Positions 43,619 to 52,800 of a stretch of 64,000 nt of DNA are shown here, piece by piece. The notes under the pieces are model-generated. The model worked only from the letters and a program-made list of their open reading frames with translations, made no database searches and was not told where the DNA came from. Each line of letters opens with the position of its first letter. The stretch's first letter is position 1. Source of the DNA: Corallococcus caeni (lineage in GTDB: Bacteria; Myxococcota; Myxococcia; Myxococcales; Myxococcaceae); assembly GCF_036245865.1 (NCBI RefSeq), contig NZ_BTTW01000007.1:248001-312000 (forward strand), read 5' to 3'. Position numbers and translations under genes: made by a program.

Positions 43619-45018
43619 AGCTGACGCGGCGCCTGTGGTTGCACGGGGCCCTGCTGCCCGCGCTGGCCACGCTGGGCGCGCTGGCGGTCGCGGGGCAGCT
43701 GTTCCGCGCGGACCTGGAACGCTCGCTGGATCGCGCGCTGCTTGCGCAGGCCGCCGTGGAGAGCGTGAGCCTCTTCGACGGTCCCGGGCAGAAGGTCCAC
43801 CTGCACATGGCCGTCTCTCCGCTGGTGGAGGCGGTGCGCCCCTTCGCCCCGCAGGGCTACCTCTACCAGGCGGATGGGCGGCTGGTGATGCGCTATCCAC
43901 CGGTCGCCGAGGGCGCGCCCGAACCGCCGCGCCGAGTGCCGGGCAACCGGGAGGGTCCTCCGCTGCTGACCACCGAGGTGGCTCCGGACGGAAGCCGGTG
44001 GCGCGAGGTCATGGTGAACGTGCGTTCGCCGCAGGGGGAATGGTACGGGCTGCGGTTGCTGGCCTCGCTGGGACAGGTGGACCGCTCGGTGGAGTCGTTC
44101 TTCCGGATGGCGTTCTCCCTGACGGCGCTCATGGGAGGGCTGCTGCTCATCGTCCAGACCTTGCTCGCGCGCCGGTTGTCGCGGCGGCTGGGGGCCATTG
44201 CCCGGAGCCTGGACCGGCTGCGCGAAGGGGACTTCACGCTGTCCTTCGATGGGGACACGAGCACCGACGAGATCGGCCAGGTGGGCGCGGCGCTCCGAGA
44301 GGCCACGGCGCGTGTGCGCGGCGCACGCGAGGCGCAGGAGCGGCTCATCGCGAACGCGGCGCATGAGCTGCGCACGCCGCTGGCGCTGATGCGCACCAGC
44401 CTGGACCTCGCGCTGCGGCGCGAGCGGAGCCTGGAGGAGCTGCGCGCCGCGCTCCAGGACGCGCGCACGGAGGTGGACCGGCTGGCGGTGCTGTCGGACT
44501 CGCTGCTGGACATGGCCACCGCGGGGCGCGGCGCGTGGGATTGGAAGAAGGGGGACCTGGGCCTGCTCCTGACGCACGCGGTGGAAGGTGCCCGCGCGGA
44601 GGCCGAGCGGCGGGGCCTGCTCATCCACCTGGAAGCGCCCGCCGGGACGCAGGCCCCGTTCGACGCGGGCAGCCTGCGGCAGGCGGTGGACAACCTGCTG
44701 GGCAACGCCCTCAAGTTCTCCCCGCGGGGCGGAGAGATTCACGTCCGGCTCGCGGCGGAGGCGGGGCGCTTCCTCGTGAGCGTCAGGGACACCGGCCCGG
44801 GCATCCCCCTGGCGGAGCGCGACGCGGTGTTCGAACCCTTCCACCGCGTCGCGGGCGCGGAGCCCAGGCCCGGCGCGGGGCTGGGCCTGGCCATCGTGCG
44901 CGAGGTCGCGCGGCGGCACGGGGGTTGGGCCTACGTCGCGCCGGGGACGGGGCCCGGCGCCGAGCTGGTGCTGGAGCTGCCGGCCGCGCCGCCCCTGGAG
45001 GGCCGGGCCTCAGGGTGA
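43615..45018 (+). CDS. Sensor histidine kinase (partner of the regulator at 42926)
   Basis: A 467-residue membrane kinase. Two transmembrane helices (about 9-28 and 165-183) bracket a 135-residue periplasmic sensor containing HLH and a Pro-rich loop. HAMP-like residues 185-235 follow. The H-box NAAHELRTPLALMRTS carries His250. The ATPase has N-box DNLLGNALKFSP, G1 DTGPGIP and G2 GAGLGLAIV. All key residues are present. Sensor histidines and location suggest detection of a metal or redox signal, but that is inference. The last 9 bases overlap the end of the convergent copper-redox operon. Confidence 0.93.
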   Translation: MKLTRRLWLHGALLPALATLGALAVAGQLFRADLERSLDRALLAQAAVESVSLFDGPGQKVHLHMAVSPLVEAVRPFAPQGYLYQADGRLVMRYPPVAEGAPEPPRRVPGNREGPPLLTTEVAPDGSRWREVMVNVRSPQGEWYGLRLLASLGQVDRSVESFFRMAFSLTALMGGLLLIVQTLLARRLSRRLGAIARSLDRLREGDFTLSFDGDTSTDEIGQVGAALREATARVRGAREAQERLIANAAHELRTPLALMRTSLDLALRRERSLEELRAALQDARTEVDRLAVLSDSLLDMATAGRGAWDWKKGDLGLLLTHAVEGARAEAERRGLLIHLEAPAGTQAPFDAGSLRQAVDNLLGNALKFSPRGGEIHVRLAAEAGRFLVSVRDTGPGIPLAERDAVFEPFHRVAGAEPRPGAGLGLAIVREVARRHGGWAYVAPGTGPGAELVLELPAAPPLEGRASG

Positions 45019-46617
45019 CAGGGGAATCCAGTCTGACGCGGCCCGCAGGCGTCCCGTCGCTTCCAGCGTCGCGAGCTGCGCGCCCTGGACGCCGACCCTG
45101 CGGTTCACGCCGAAGCTGACGGGCGGAGAGACCCCGGTGTCGAAGTCGCGCAGGGACTCCAGTTGCTGTTGAAGCCCCGCGCGCGTGAGGTCCGCGCCCG
45201 CGCGGGTGACGGCCTCCACGAACACCCGCGCGGCGGCGTAGGCCCCCAGCTGGAAGGCGGTGTGGCCGGGCTTCAAGCCGTGCCGGTCCATGAACGCGGT
45301 CAGCGCCTCCAGGTCGGGCGCGTGCTCGCCCAGCCCCAGGGGCGACAGGAAGGTGACCTGCCCTTGCGTGAGCTCCGGCCGTCGCGGATCCGCGAGCGAC
45401 CCCGGGGCGAACACCGGCACCTTCATCGCGCGGGCGGCCAGCGTGCGCACGAGCAGGGCCAGTCCCTCGGACGTCCCGGTGTACAGCACGGCGAACGGCG
45501 CCGGCCCCGGCTCCGTCTCCTCCAGCGCGAGGCCCCAGTCCAGCGGCGGGGCCAGCTCCCGGCGGTCCGCCTCCGCGCGCACGGCCTCCCACCACGCGCG
45601 TCCGGCCGCGTCCCCTGGATGCACCACCGCGAGCGGCTGCCGGCGCAGCCGGGGCGCCTGCGTGCTGGCCAGGTGCTGCACCGCGAGCCGGGCCAGGGCG
45701 GAGGGCTCCGGGTAGAGGAAGAACACCGGCCCCTCGTCCGGCGGCGGTCCTGGCTCCAGCGGCAGGGGCAGCACCAGCGGCGCGCCTTCGCGCTCCAGCC
45801 GCGCGTCGGACGCGAGCGTCGCCGGGCGGAGGCTGGCCACCAGCGCGAAGACGTCCCGCTCGAGCAGTCGCGCCGTGGCATCCGCGCCCGCGGAGGACGC
45901 GGCCGCCGCGTACAGCGCCGCGTCGTCCTCCACCACCAGCTCCAGCCGGCGCCGGAAGACTCCGCCGCGCGCGTTCACGTCCTCGAACATCGCGCGCACC
46001 ACCGCCTGGACCTCCTGGCCCACCGGCGCCAGCGGCCCCGTCAACGGCAGCGCCGCGCCCACCGTGAGCGTCGTCGCGGAGAGGCCGGGATCCGGCGCCA
46101 CATCCAGCGTCTGGAGGTAGCCGAGCAGGGCGTCCGCGTCCGCCTCCGTGATCACGTAGCGCGGCATGGCCACGCCCAGGGGACGGCCGCCGGCGGAGCG
46201 GCCCTCCGTGATGGCGCGCAGCAGCGTGGCGCGCGTGTACGCGGGGCGTGAGCGGTCCTCGATGTCCTCCAGCCCCACCGCGCGCGCATGCTGGAGCGAG
46301 CCGGGAGTGATGTCCGGCACCTCCACGCCGCCCTCACGGCTGCCCCGTCCGGAAGGGCCGTGGCACCGGGCGCAAGCGGCGACGGCCCCTTCCAGCTCCA
46401 CCCGCTCGGGCCCCAGGAGGCCGGTGAGCGGTGAGCCCTGGGGGGATTGGCCCCGCTGGAAGAAGCCGCGCCCGCGCCTCACCTCCTCGGGAGTCGCGGC
46501 CCGCGCAGGGGCCTCGCGCCTGCAACCGGGCAGCAGCAGTCCGGCCGCGAGCACCAGCACCACGCCCCACCGCGCCCCTGGCGTGAGCCCCGTCCCGTCA
46601 CCGCGCCTCCCGCGCAT
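45010..46617 (-). CDS. Lipoprotein fusing cytochrome c to a periplasmic-binding domain
   Basis: A 535-residue lipoprotein (lipobox LLLPGC). An N-terminal cytochrome c domain carries AACARCHGPSG as the haem site and a distal Met in GVAMPRYVI. It is followed at about residue 155 by a type-1 periplasmic-binding (branched-chain amino-acid receptor-like) domain beginning GAALPLTGPLAPVGQEVQ. Fusing a haem domain to a ligand-binding domain is uncommon. It is the last gene of the multicopper oxidase operon, 11 nt after the SCO gene, and could relay electrons or sense a ligand in the periplasm. ATG at 46617 has GAGGGG upstream. Confidence 0.85.
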   Translation of the reverse strand: MRGRRGDGTGLTPGARWGVVLVLAAGLLLPGCRREAPARAATPEEVRRGRGFFQRGQSPQGSPLTGLLGPERVELEGAVAACARCHGPSGRGSREGGVEVPDITPGSLQHARAVGLEDIEDRSRPAYTRATLLRAITEGRSAGGRPLGVAMPRYVITEADADALLGYLQTLDVAPDPGLSATTLTVGAALPLTGPLAPVGQEVQAVVRAMFEDVNARGGVFRRRLELVVEDDAALYAAAASSAGADATARLLERDVFALVASLRPATLASDARLEREGAPLVLPLPLEPGPPPDEGPVFFLYPEPSALARLAVQHLASTQAPRLRRQPLAVVHPGDAAGRAWWEAVRAEADRRELAPPLDWGLALEETEPGPAPFAVLYTGTSEGLALLVRTLAARAMKVPVFAPGSLADPRRPELTQGQVTFLSPLGLGEHAPDLEALTAFMDRHGLKPGHTAFQLGAYAAARVFVEAVTRAGADLTRAGLQQQLESLRDFDTGVSPPVSFGVNRRVGVQGAQLATLEATGRLRAASDWIPLSP

Positions 46618-46628
46618 GCCGTGCCCCC

Positions 46629-47753
46629 TCACCTGGGATCGTTCAGGTGTTCCACGGCGGCGACGATGTTGTCCGCCATCGCCATGGCCGGGGACTTGAC
46701 CCACATGCCCGTGGAGGCGTCACCGATGAGCAGCGTCGTGTTGTGCTCGTCCGGCTTCTCCGCGTAGCCGCCGAGCTTCTTCAGCACGAGCGTGAGGTTC
46801 TCCCTGGAGCCCGTGAGGAAATACCACCCCGGCTGCGCGCCGAACTTCTTCGCGAACTTCGCCAGGTTCTTCGGCGTGTCGTTGGTGGGGTCCACGGAGA
46901 GCGTGAGCATGTGCACGTCCTTGCCCATGCGCCCCGCCAGCTGCTTCTGCACCTGCGCCAGGTGCTGCGTGATGGGGGAGCACGCGCCCTTGCAGGACGT
47001 GAACGCGAAGTTGATGAGCACCGTCCGGCCCCGCACCAGGTCCTCGTAGAAGCGGTGCGTCTTGCCGTGCTGGTCCACCAGCTCCGTGTTGGTGAAGTAC
47101 TTCGCCGCCGCGGCGTCCTGGGCGGCGGTGCCGTCCACGGCGGCCAGCTCGGGTGGCGCGGCGGAGGACGCCTGGGCCTCCTTGACCGCCTCCACGATGC
47201 GCGAGGGGCTGCCCAGCCCGTCCACGCGCGTCCACCGGCTGGTGAGCGCGTTGCCCACGAGCACGAGCGGCCGGTGCGACTCCTTGTCCGGCACGTAGCC
47301 CCCCAGGGCCACCAGCGCCTCCTTCACCTTCGCGGGCTCGCCGGTGAGGAAGGACCAGTCCGGCCCGGGGTGGAAGGGCTCCGCGAACTTCGCCAGCCGC
47401 TCCGGCGTGTCGTTGTTCACGTCCAGCGTGATGGAGATGAAGCGCACGTTCGACTTCGGGCCCAGCTCCTTGCGCGCCCGGGCCAGCGTGGCCGTCACCG
47501 GCGTGCAGATGGTCTTGCAGCGCGTGAAGATGAAGTTGATGGCCACGGTCTGCCCGCGCACCAGGTCCGTCCACAGCTTCACCTGCCGGCCGTGCTGATC
47601 CACCAGCGCCACGTCTGGCACCGTCACCTCCAGGGACGCGGGCGCCGCCGGCTGGGCGGGGAGGGGGACGCGCACGTCCTCTTGCGCGTGCGCGAGCGGC
47701 GCGCACGTCAGCGCCAGGGCGAACAGGGCCTGCTTCAGGGAGGGCATCGTCAT
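46629..47753 (-). CDS. Tandem SCO1/SenC-domain copper chaperone
   Basis: A 374-residue exported protein with signal peptide (LALTCAPLAHAQ). Two complete SCO domains follow. The first has FIFTRCKTICTP (Cys79, Cys83) and a later ESHRPLVL His; the second has FAFTSCKGACSP and EHNTTLLIG. SCO proteins hold copper through CxxxC plus a distal His and deliver it to cupredoxin sites such as the cytochrome oxidase CuA. In this operon the likely client is the multicopper oxidase. The start overlaps the stop of the upstream propeller gene (ATGA). Two SCO domains in one chain are unusual. Confidence 0.92.
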   Translation of the reverse strand: MTMPSLKQALFALALTCAPLAHAQEDVRVPLPAQPAAPASLEVTVPDVALVDQHGRQVKLWTDLVRGQTVAINFIFTRCKTICTPVTATLARARKELGPKSNVRFISITLDVNNDTPERLAKFAEPFHPGPDWSFLTGEPAKVKEALVALGGYVPDKESHRPLVLVGNALTSRWTRVDGLGSPSRIVEAVKEAQASSAAPPELAAVDGTAAQDAAAAKYFTNTELVDQHGKTHRFYEDLVRGRTVLINFAFTSCKGACSPITQHLAQVQKQLAGRMGKDVHMLTLSVDPTNDTPKNLAKFAKKFGAQPGWYFLTGSRENLTLVLKKLGGYAEKPDEHNTTLLIGDASTGMWVKSPAMAMADNIVAAVEHLNDPR

Positions 47754-49735
47754 GGGGTGGACTCGGAGGTGAGGGCGGCCGCGAGCGGGGACGACACGCC
47801 GAGGGTGGACGTGGGCAGGCGGCCCAGGTCGAGCCCCCGGCCCTCCACGCCCACCACGAACTTGTATTGGCCTGGCGACGGCGGCCGGAAGTCGACCTCG
47901 AAGACGCCGTCAGCGACGCGCCGGGGTTCGGTGCGCACCTGCCAGGTGCCGGGCGTGCGGAACAGCAGCACGCGGATCTCCTCCGGCGCCACCGGGGGCG
48001 CGCCCGTGCCCGCGGTGGGCTCCAGACGGAAGCGCAGCGGCACCGTCTCTTGTGGCGCGAAGGTCCGCTTCGCGTCGAACTCCGGCGTGAGCTTCAAGGG
48101 CAGCACCTTCGCGAACGACGCGTCCAGGGGGACCTGGCCCACCGTCCACTCCATGCACGCCACGACCCGGGGGTTGTCCAGCAGCACCTGGACGTCATAG
48201 GTGCCGTTCTCGCGCACGCTGCCCCGGGCGGTGAAGACGCCGGGCTCCACCTCGCGCAGCGAGCGATCCAACACCATCACCGCGCGGGGCTCACGGCCGT
48301 AGTTCAGGTGCGTGCCGCGTGGGGCCATCATGCCTTCCTGGTAGAGGAACAGCGCGCGGTCCGCGTTGCCCGCGACGATGACGCCATTGCCCTCCGGCAG
48401 CGGCGCGATGGGGTCCGACCGGCCCAACTCCCGTGCCTCGGCCGCGGGCCGCTGGCCCATGGTGATGCGCACCTGGGCGGGCGTGCCGGTGCCCTCCAGC
48501 GTCTTCAACTCCACCAGCGTCACGTGGCTGTCGGTGGTGTTGCGCACGTAGGCGAACGCGTCCGTGAACACGACGGAGTCCGGCGCGGAGAAGCCGGTGA
48601 GCGTGTGGGCCACCTGGCCGGAGGCCGCGTCCAGGATGTCCACGGTGTGGGTGTCCTGGTGCACCAGGAAGGCCCAGCGGCCGGTGTTGTCGAAGCGCAG
48701 CGCGTCCAGCCCGCCCTTCACCGGGATGCGGCGCGACACCTCGCGGCGTGCGGCGTCCACCACCACCACCTCGTGCGCTCCGGGCCTTGAAGCGAAGAGG
48801 GCCCGGGCCACGTCGCTCCAGGCCAGCGCGGTGACGCCCGCGCCCACCTCCACCCGGCCCAGCACCTCGCCGGAGGCCACGTCCAGCGCCGTCAATGCCG
48901 TGGCGTCGCGGGCGGAGACCCAGGCGGTGCGTCCGCTGTCGGAGAAGCCGAAGGCGTGCGGGCCCGCCCCCACGTCCACCGGATCGCGCACGGCATGCCC
49001 GGGCGTGTCGATGACGCTCACCGTGCCGTCGCCGTCGTTGCTCACCCAGGCGGTGAGGCCGTCCGGAGACAGCGCGATGCGCCCCGGCTGGCGGCCCACG
49101 CGCAGTGGGCGCGTCACCACGAAGCGCTGGGCGTCCACCACGGACACGGTGTCCTGCGCCGGCACCGTCACGTACAGCGCGGAGCGGTCCGGCAAGAGCG
49201 CCCAGTCCGCCGCGCCACCGCCCACGGACACCAGGTGCTGGAGCTTTGTCCGGTCGAAGGCGATCTGCGGATTGATGACGGACACCGTCTGGTCGTGGTT
49301 GAGCGTGAGGAACCAGTACGCGTTGAAGTCCACGTCCGCCTGCGCGGACAGCAGCCCGCCCAGGTACGTCTTCACGCGCGCCGTGCACGCGGCGTCGTCC
49401 GGAGCAGGCTCGCCCTGGGGGCGCAGGCGCATCCACGCCAGGGGACGGCGCCCCGCCAGGGGCTCGCCCGTGCGCGCATCCGTGACGGCGACGCGCGCGA
49501 CCGCCTGGAGCGGCGAGCCTTGTCCGGCCTCCAGTGGCCGGGGCATCAGCGTCAGGTCGAACGCGAGCGATACCCCCTCGCGCGTCACCTTCACGGCGGG
49601 CGCGGTGAGGGGCGAGGGCGCGGACCGGGGGGCCGCGGGCGCGGCGGGGACTCGCGAGAGGAAAACGTGACCACCCATGGCGAGGAGCCCGGTGGACAGC
49701 AGACCGGCGGTGGCGAGGACGAAGGGCTTGCGCAT
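47750..49735 (-). CDS. Secreted YVTN-type beta-propeller protein
   Basis: A 661-residue exported protein. After a signal or anchor segment (TAGLLSTGLLAMGGHVFLS) come about seven propeller repeats with the YVTN pattern: YVTVPAQDTVSVVDAQ, AWVSNDGDGTVSVIDT and AFLVHQDTHTVDILDA. A conserved HDQTVSVINP lies in the first part. The C-terminal 200 residues form a beta-sandwich-like region. Such propellers often accompany metal-oxidising or cytochrome-d1-like systems as electron-transfer or assembly partners. It sits between the giant multicopper oxidase and the SCO gene. Confidence 0.8.
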   Translation of the reverse strand: MRKPFVLATAGLLSTGLLAMGGHVFLSRVPAAPAAPRSAPSPLTAPAVKVTREGVSLAFDLTLMPRPLEAGQGSPLQAVARVAVTDARTGEPLAGRRPLAWMRLRPQGEPAPDDAACTARVKTYLGGLLSAQADVDFNAYWFLTLNHDQTVSVINPQIAFDRTKLQHLVSVGGGAADWALLPDRSALYVTVPAQDTVSVVDAQRFVVTRPLRVGRQPGRIALSPDGLTAWVSNDGDGTVSVIDTPGHAVRDPVDVGAGPHAFGFSDSGRTAWVSARDATALTALDVASGEVLGRVEVGAGVTALAWSDVARALFASRPGAHEVVVVDAARREVSRRIPVKGGLDALRFDNTGRWAFLVHQDTHTVDILDAASGQVAHTLTGFSAPDSVVFTDAFAYVRNTTDSHVTLVELKTLEGTGTPAQVRITMGQRPAAEARELGRSDPIAPLPEGNGVIVAGNADRALFLYQEGMMAPRGTHLNYGREPRAVMVLDRSLREVEPGVFTARGSVRENGTYDVQVLLDNPRVVACMEWTVGQVPLDASFAKVLPLKLTPEFDAKRTFAPQETVPLRFRLEPTAGTGAPPVAPEEIRVLLFRTPGTWQVRTEPRRVADGVFEVDFRPPSPGQYKFVVGVEGRGLDLGRLPTSTLGVSSPLAAALTSESTP

Positions 49736-49833
49736 GGGCGGTTCGAAGAGGTGAGGCCAGCAACGAGGAAGGGGGCGGCGCGAGGGGAAGGGGAGCCTTC
49801 CACCGCCGCGCCGCCCGGGAGGGGGCACCGGGG

Positions 49834-52800
49834 CTACTCCACCCGGTACACGCCCCACAGACCGCCGCTGCTCCAGAGGAAGCTGGGCATGTCGCGGTAC
49901 AGGTAGTCGCCCGTGACGCCGTAGGCGCCGCCCGCGCCGTACTCAGGGACGATGTTCCAGTGGTGCATCACGGACGACCCCCCCTGCGTGGAGATGACCG
50001 GCGACGTGGCGTTGGGGCCCATCACCCGCGACTGCGCGCCCGCGGCCCAGGGGTTGCGGTGCCACTCGGCGCCATGGATGCTGAACGCGTGCTGCCGCGA
50101 GTGGCCGGACGGCTGTCCCACGCGCCAGCGCACCGGCTCACCCACCTTGGCGGTGAACACCGGCGTGGCCGGGTCACCGTGGGTCGCGCTGCTGAGGATG
50201 GCGGTGAGGTCGTAGTTGTTCGTGTCCTCCGGCGGCGTCTGCGGCGGGACGCCCAGGCGGGCCCACAGCGGCTCGGTGCGGTAGTTGAAGCCCTTCTGGC
50301 CGGTGTCCTGCGAGTCGTCGATGCCGTTGGTGTTGCGCAGCGCCGTACCGCTGTTCAGCCCGCTGGCGCCGGAGTCCTGGAAGCGGGGGTTGTCGGTGTG
50401 CAGGCCCAGGTCGTCCTGGTAGAGCAGGACGAACTCGCGGAACGTCTGCTTGCTGCCGTCCTGGCGCGTGTAGCGCACGCGCGCCTGCGCGTCCGTGCCG
50501 GAGTCGGTGCTCCAGTCCGCGTCCTTCGGCTCGATGACCAGCGCGCCAATGGCGCCGTGCATGCCGTGGTTCACCACGTCCGCCATGTTGCGCAGGTTGA
50601 CGATGCCGAACTCCATCGGCGTCACCTGGCCCACCGGGTACGGCGACGTCCAGGGCGAGCTCTTGAACTCGCCCGCGAACCAGCGGTACGTGCGCACGCC
50701 GCCCGGCGGCACCGTCTGCTGGGCGTTGAGGCCCACGTTCGCCCCGTCGTCCGTGTTCACGTCCACGTTGACCAGCTGCGGGTGCAGCGAGACGTGGTTG
50801 GACATCCGCGTCTGGTTGACGTTGAAGCTGGACGTGATGGCCGAGTGGTGTGCCCACACGTCCTTCTTCGTGGGCACCGTGGCGGGCAGCCGGTTGGTGA
50901 GCACCACCTGCACGCACTCGCCGGCCCGCGCGCGGAGCACGAGCGGCTCCGGGGCGCGCTTGCCCAGCTTCAGGTCGGACAGGTACTCGTCGCGGGCGAA
51001 GATGATGGCGTCCGGATCATAGAAGCCGTGCTTGCTGTTGTAGACGAGCCGTCCGCCGGGCAGCCAGTTGCGCGCGTCGATGGCGGACACCGTGTAGAGC
51101 CGCACCGGCGCGTTGCGCGGGCAGGAGTCAATCTTCACCGGCTTGACGCCCAGCTTCCCGCTGTTCTCGTACTGGAGCACCAGCTCGCGGTCGATCTTCA
51201 GCATCGCCTCGCGCTCCTCCAGCGCGAACGCCACGGTGCGCTCCTTCACCTCCTCGCCCTTCTCGTTGATCTCATAGGAGGCCTGGATGGTCTCGTCGGT
51301 CTCGCTCAGCCGGGGCAGGCCCGCGCGCTCCGGCATGTCCAGCAGCGCCACGGGCGGGTACGCCTGGAGCGGCTCCTTGCCTCCCGCGGAGACCGCCAGG
51401 TCCAGCCGCGGGTTCAGGTCCACCGCGAGCATCGCCACGTCCCCCAGCGAGCGCAGCCCCTTCTGCTTGTTGCGGTACGTGCGCAAGAGGCCCCACATGC
51501 CGTTCCAGAGGTCGCCGTTGGAGGCGCTCATGTACATGTAGTCCGCCGTCTCGTAGGCGCCGCCGATGGCGGGCAGGCCGCCGGTCAGCTCGAACTCGAA
51601 GTGTTCGGAGATGCCAATGGCCTGGGCGTTCTGGAAGCCGCTGTTCGGGTCGCCGCCCTCGCGCAGCCACTTGTGGCCGTGCAGGCTGAAGCTGTGCTGT
51701 TCCTCCTGCGAGCCCTGGACCAGGCGGATCTTGATGCGGTCGCCTTCGTAGCCCGCCATCAGCGGGGTGTAGGGGTCGCCGTGGATGTCCGAGCGGAAGA
51801 CGTTGGACATCTCCCCCGCCTTGGTGGCGAGCAGCTTGCGGGTGCCGCAGCGCGTGGACCGGGAGGAGATGCGAACCGGGATGGGTTCGTTGCGGTAGTT
51901 GATCATCATGCCGCCCGGGTCCGCGGCGCTGATGGCCTCCGGCATGGGGACGGGCTCGAAGCCGACCGCCCAGGGCAGCGCGTCCTCCTTGTAGTTGGGA
52001 GGGTTCACGGGCTGGCCGCACTCGTCGTAGAGCGGGTTGTAGTCCATGAAGCCCAGGGTGAACTCGCGGAAGCTCTGGCTGGGGTCCGCGGTGATGACGT
52101 CCGCGCGCCAGCTGGTGGGGCCGCCGTCCGCCACGCGTGAGCCGTAGTAGACGCCGGTGCGCGGGTCGCGCCACTTGGAGCCCTTGGGCTCCACGATGAG
52201 CGCGCCGAAGAAGCCGTGCTGCTGGTGCGAAGACGGGCCGAAGTGATCATGCGTGAAGACCGTCTCCAGCGTGCGCTGCGCGGACTGGTCATCCGCCCAC
52301 CAGCGCTGCACCGTGGTCTGCGCCGTGCCCGGCGCGCGGCTGATGCGCGGGTGCGACGCGGGCGCGGAGAGCGTCACCCGGGTGCCCGTCTCACCGACGT
52401 TGCCGTCCGCCGCGAAGGCGCCGCCGGCCGCGTTGGCCAGGTGGATGCGCTCCGCCACGGTGTCGGAGGACAGCGTGCCGTCCTCGTAGTTCCAGCCGTT
52501 GCCGGCGCCGTCCGCCGCCGTCACGTCGAACTTCACCAGGTGGATGTGCTGCCCGATGACGTCCGTGGGCGTGTAGATCTGGAACGCGTCCGGCTCCAGG
52601 TGCTTGGGGATGAGGTTCGTGGCGTAGAAGTTGATGCACTCGCCGGACTGGGCCCGGAAGAAGAACGGCTCGGGCGGGCGCAGGCCGTCCTGCGTCGCGG
52701 GCACGTCCTCGTTGAGCACCATCAGCCGGGCCTGCGGGTCATGCCACCCGGCGCGGTTGATGCGCTGCAGGTCGATCTGCAGGTAGGCCGCGCGGTAGTT

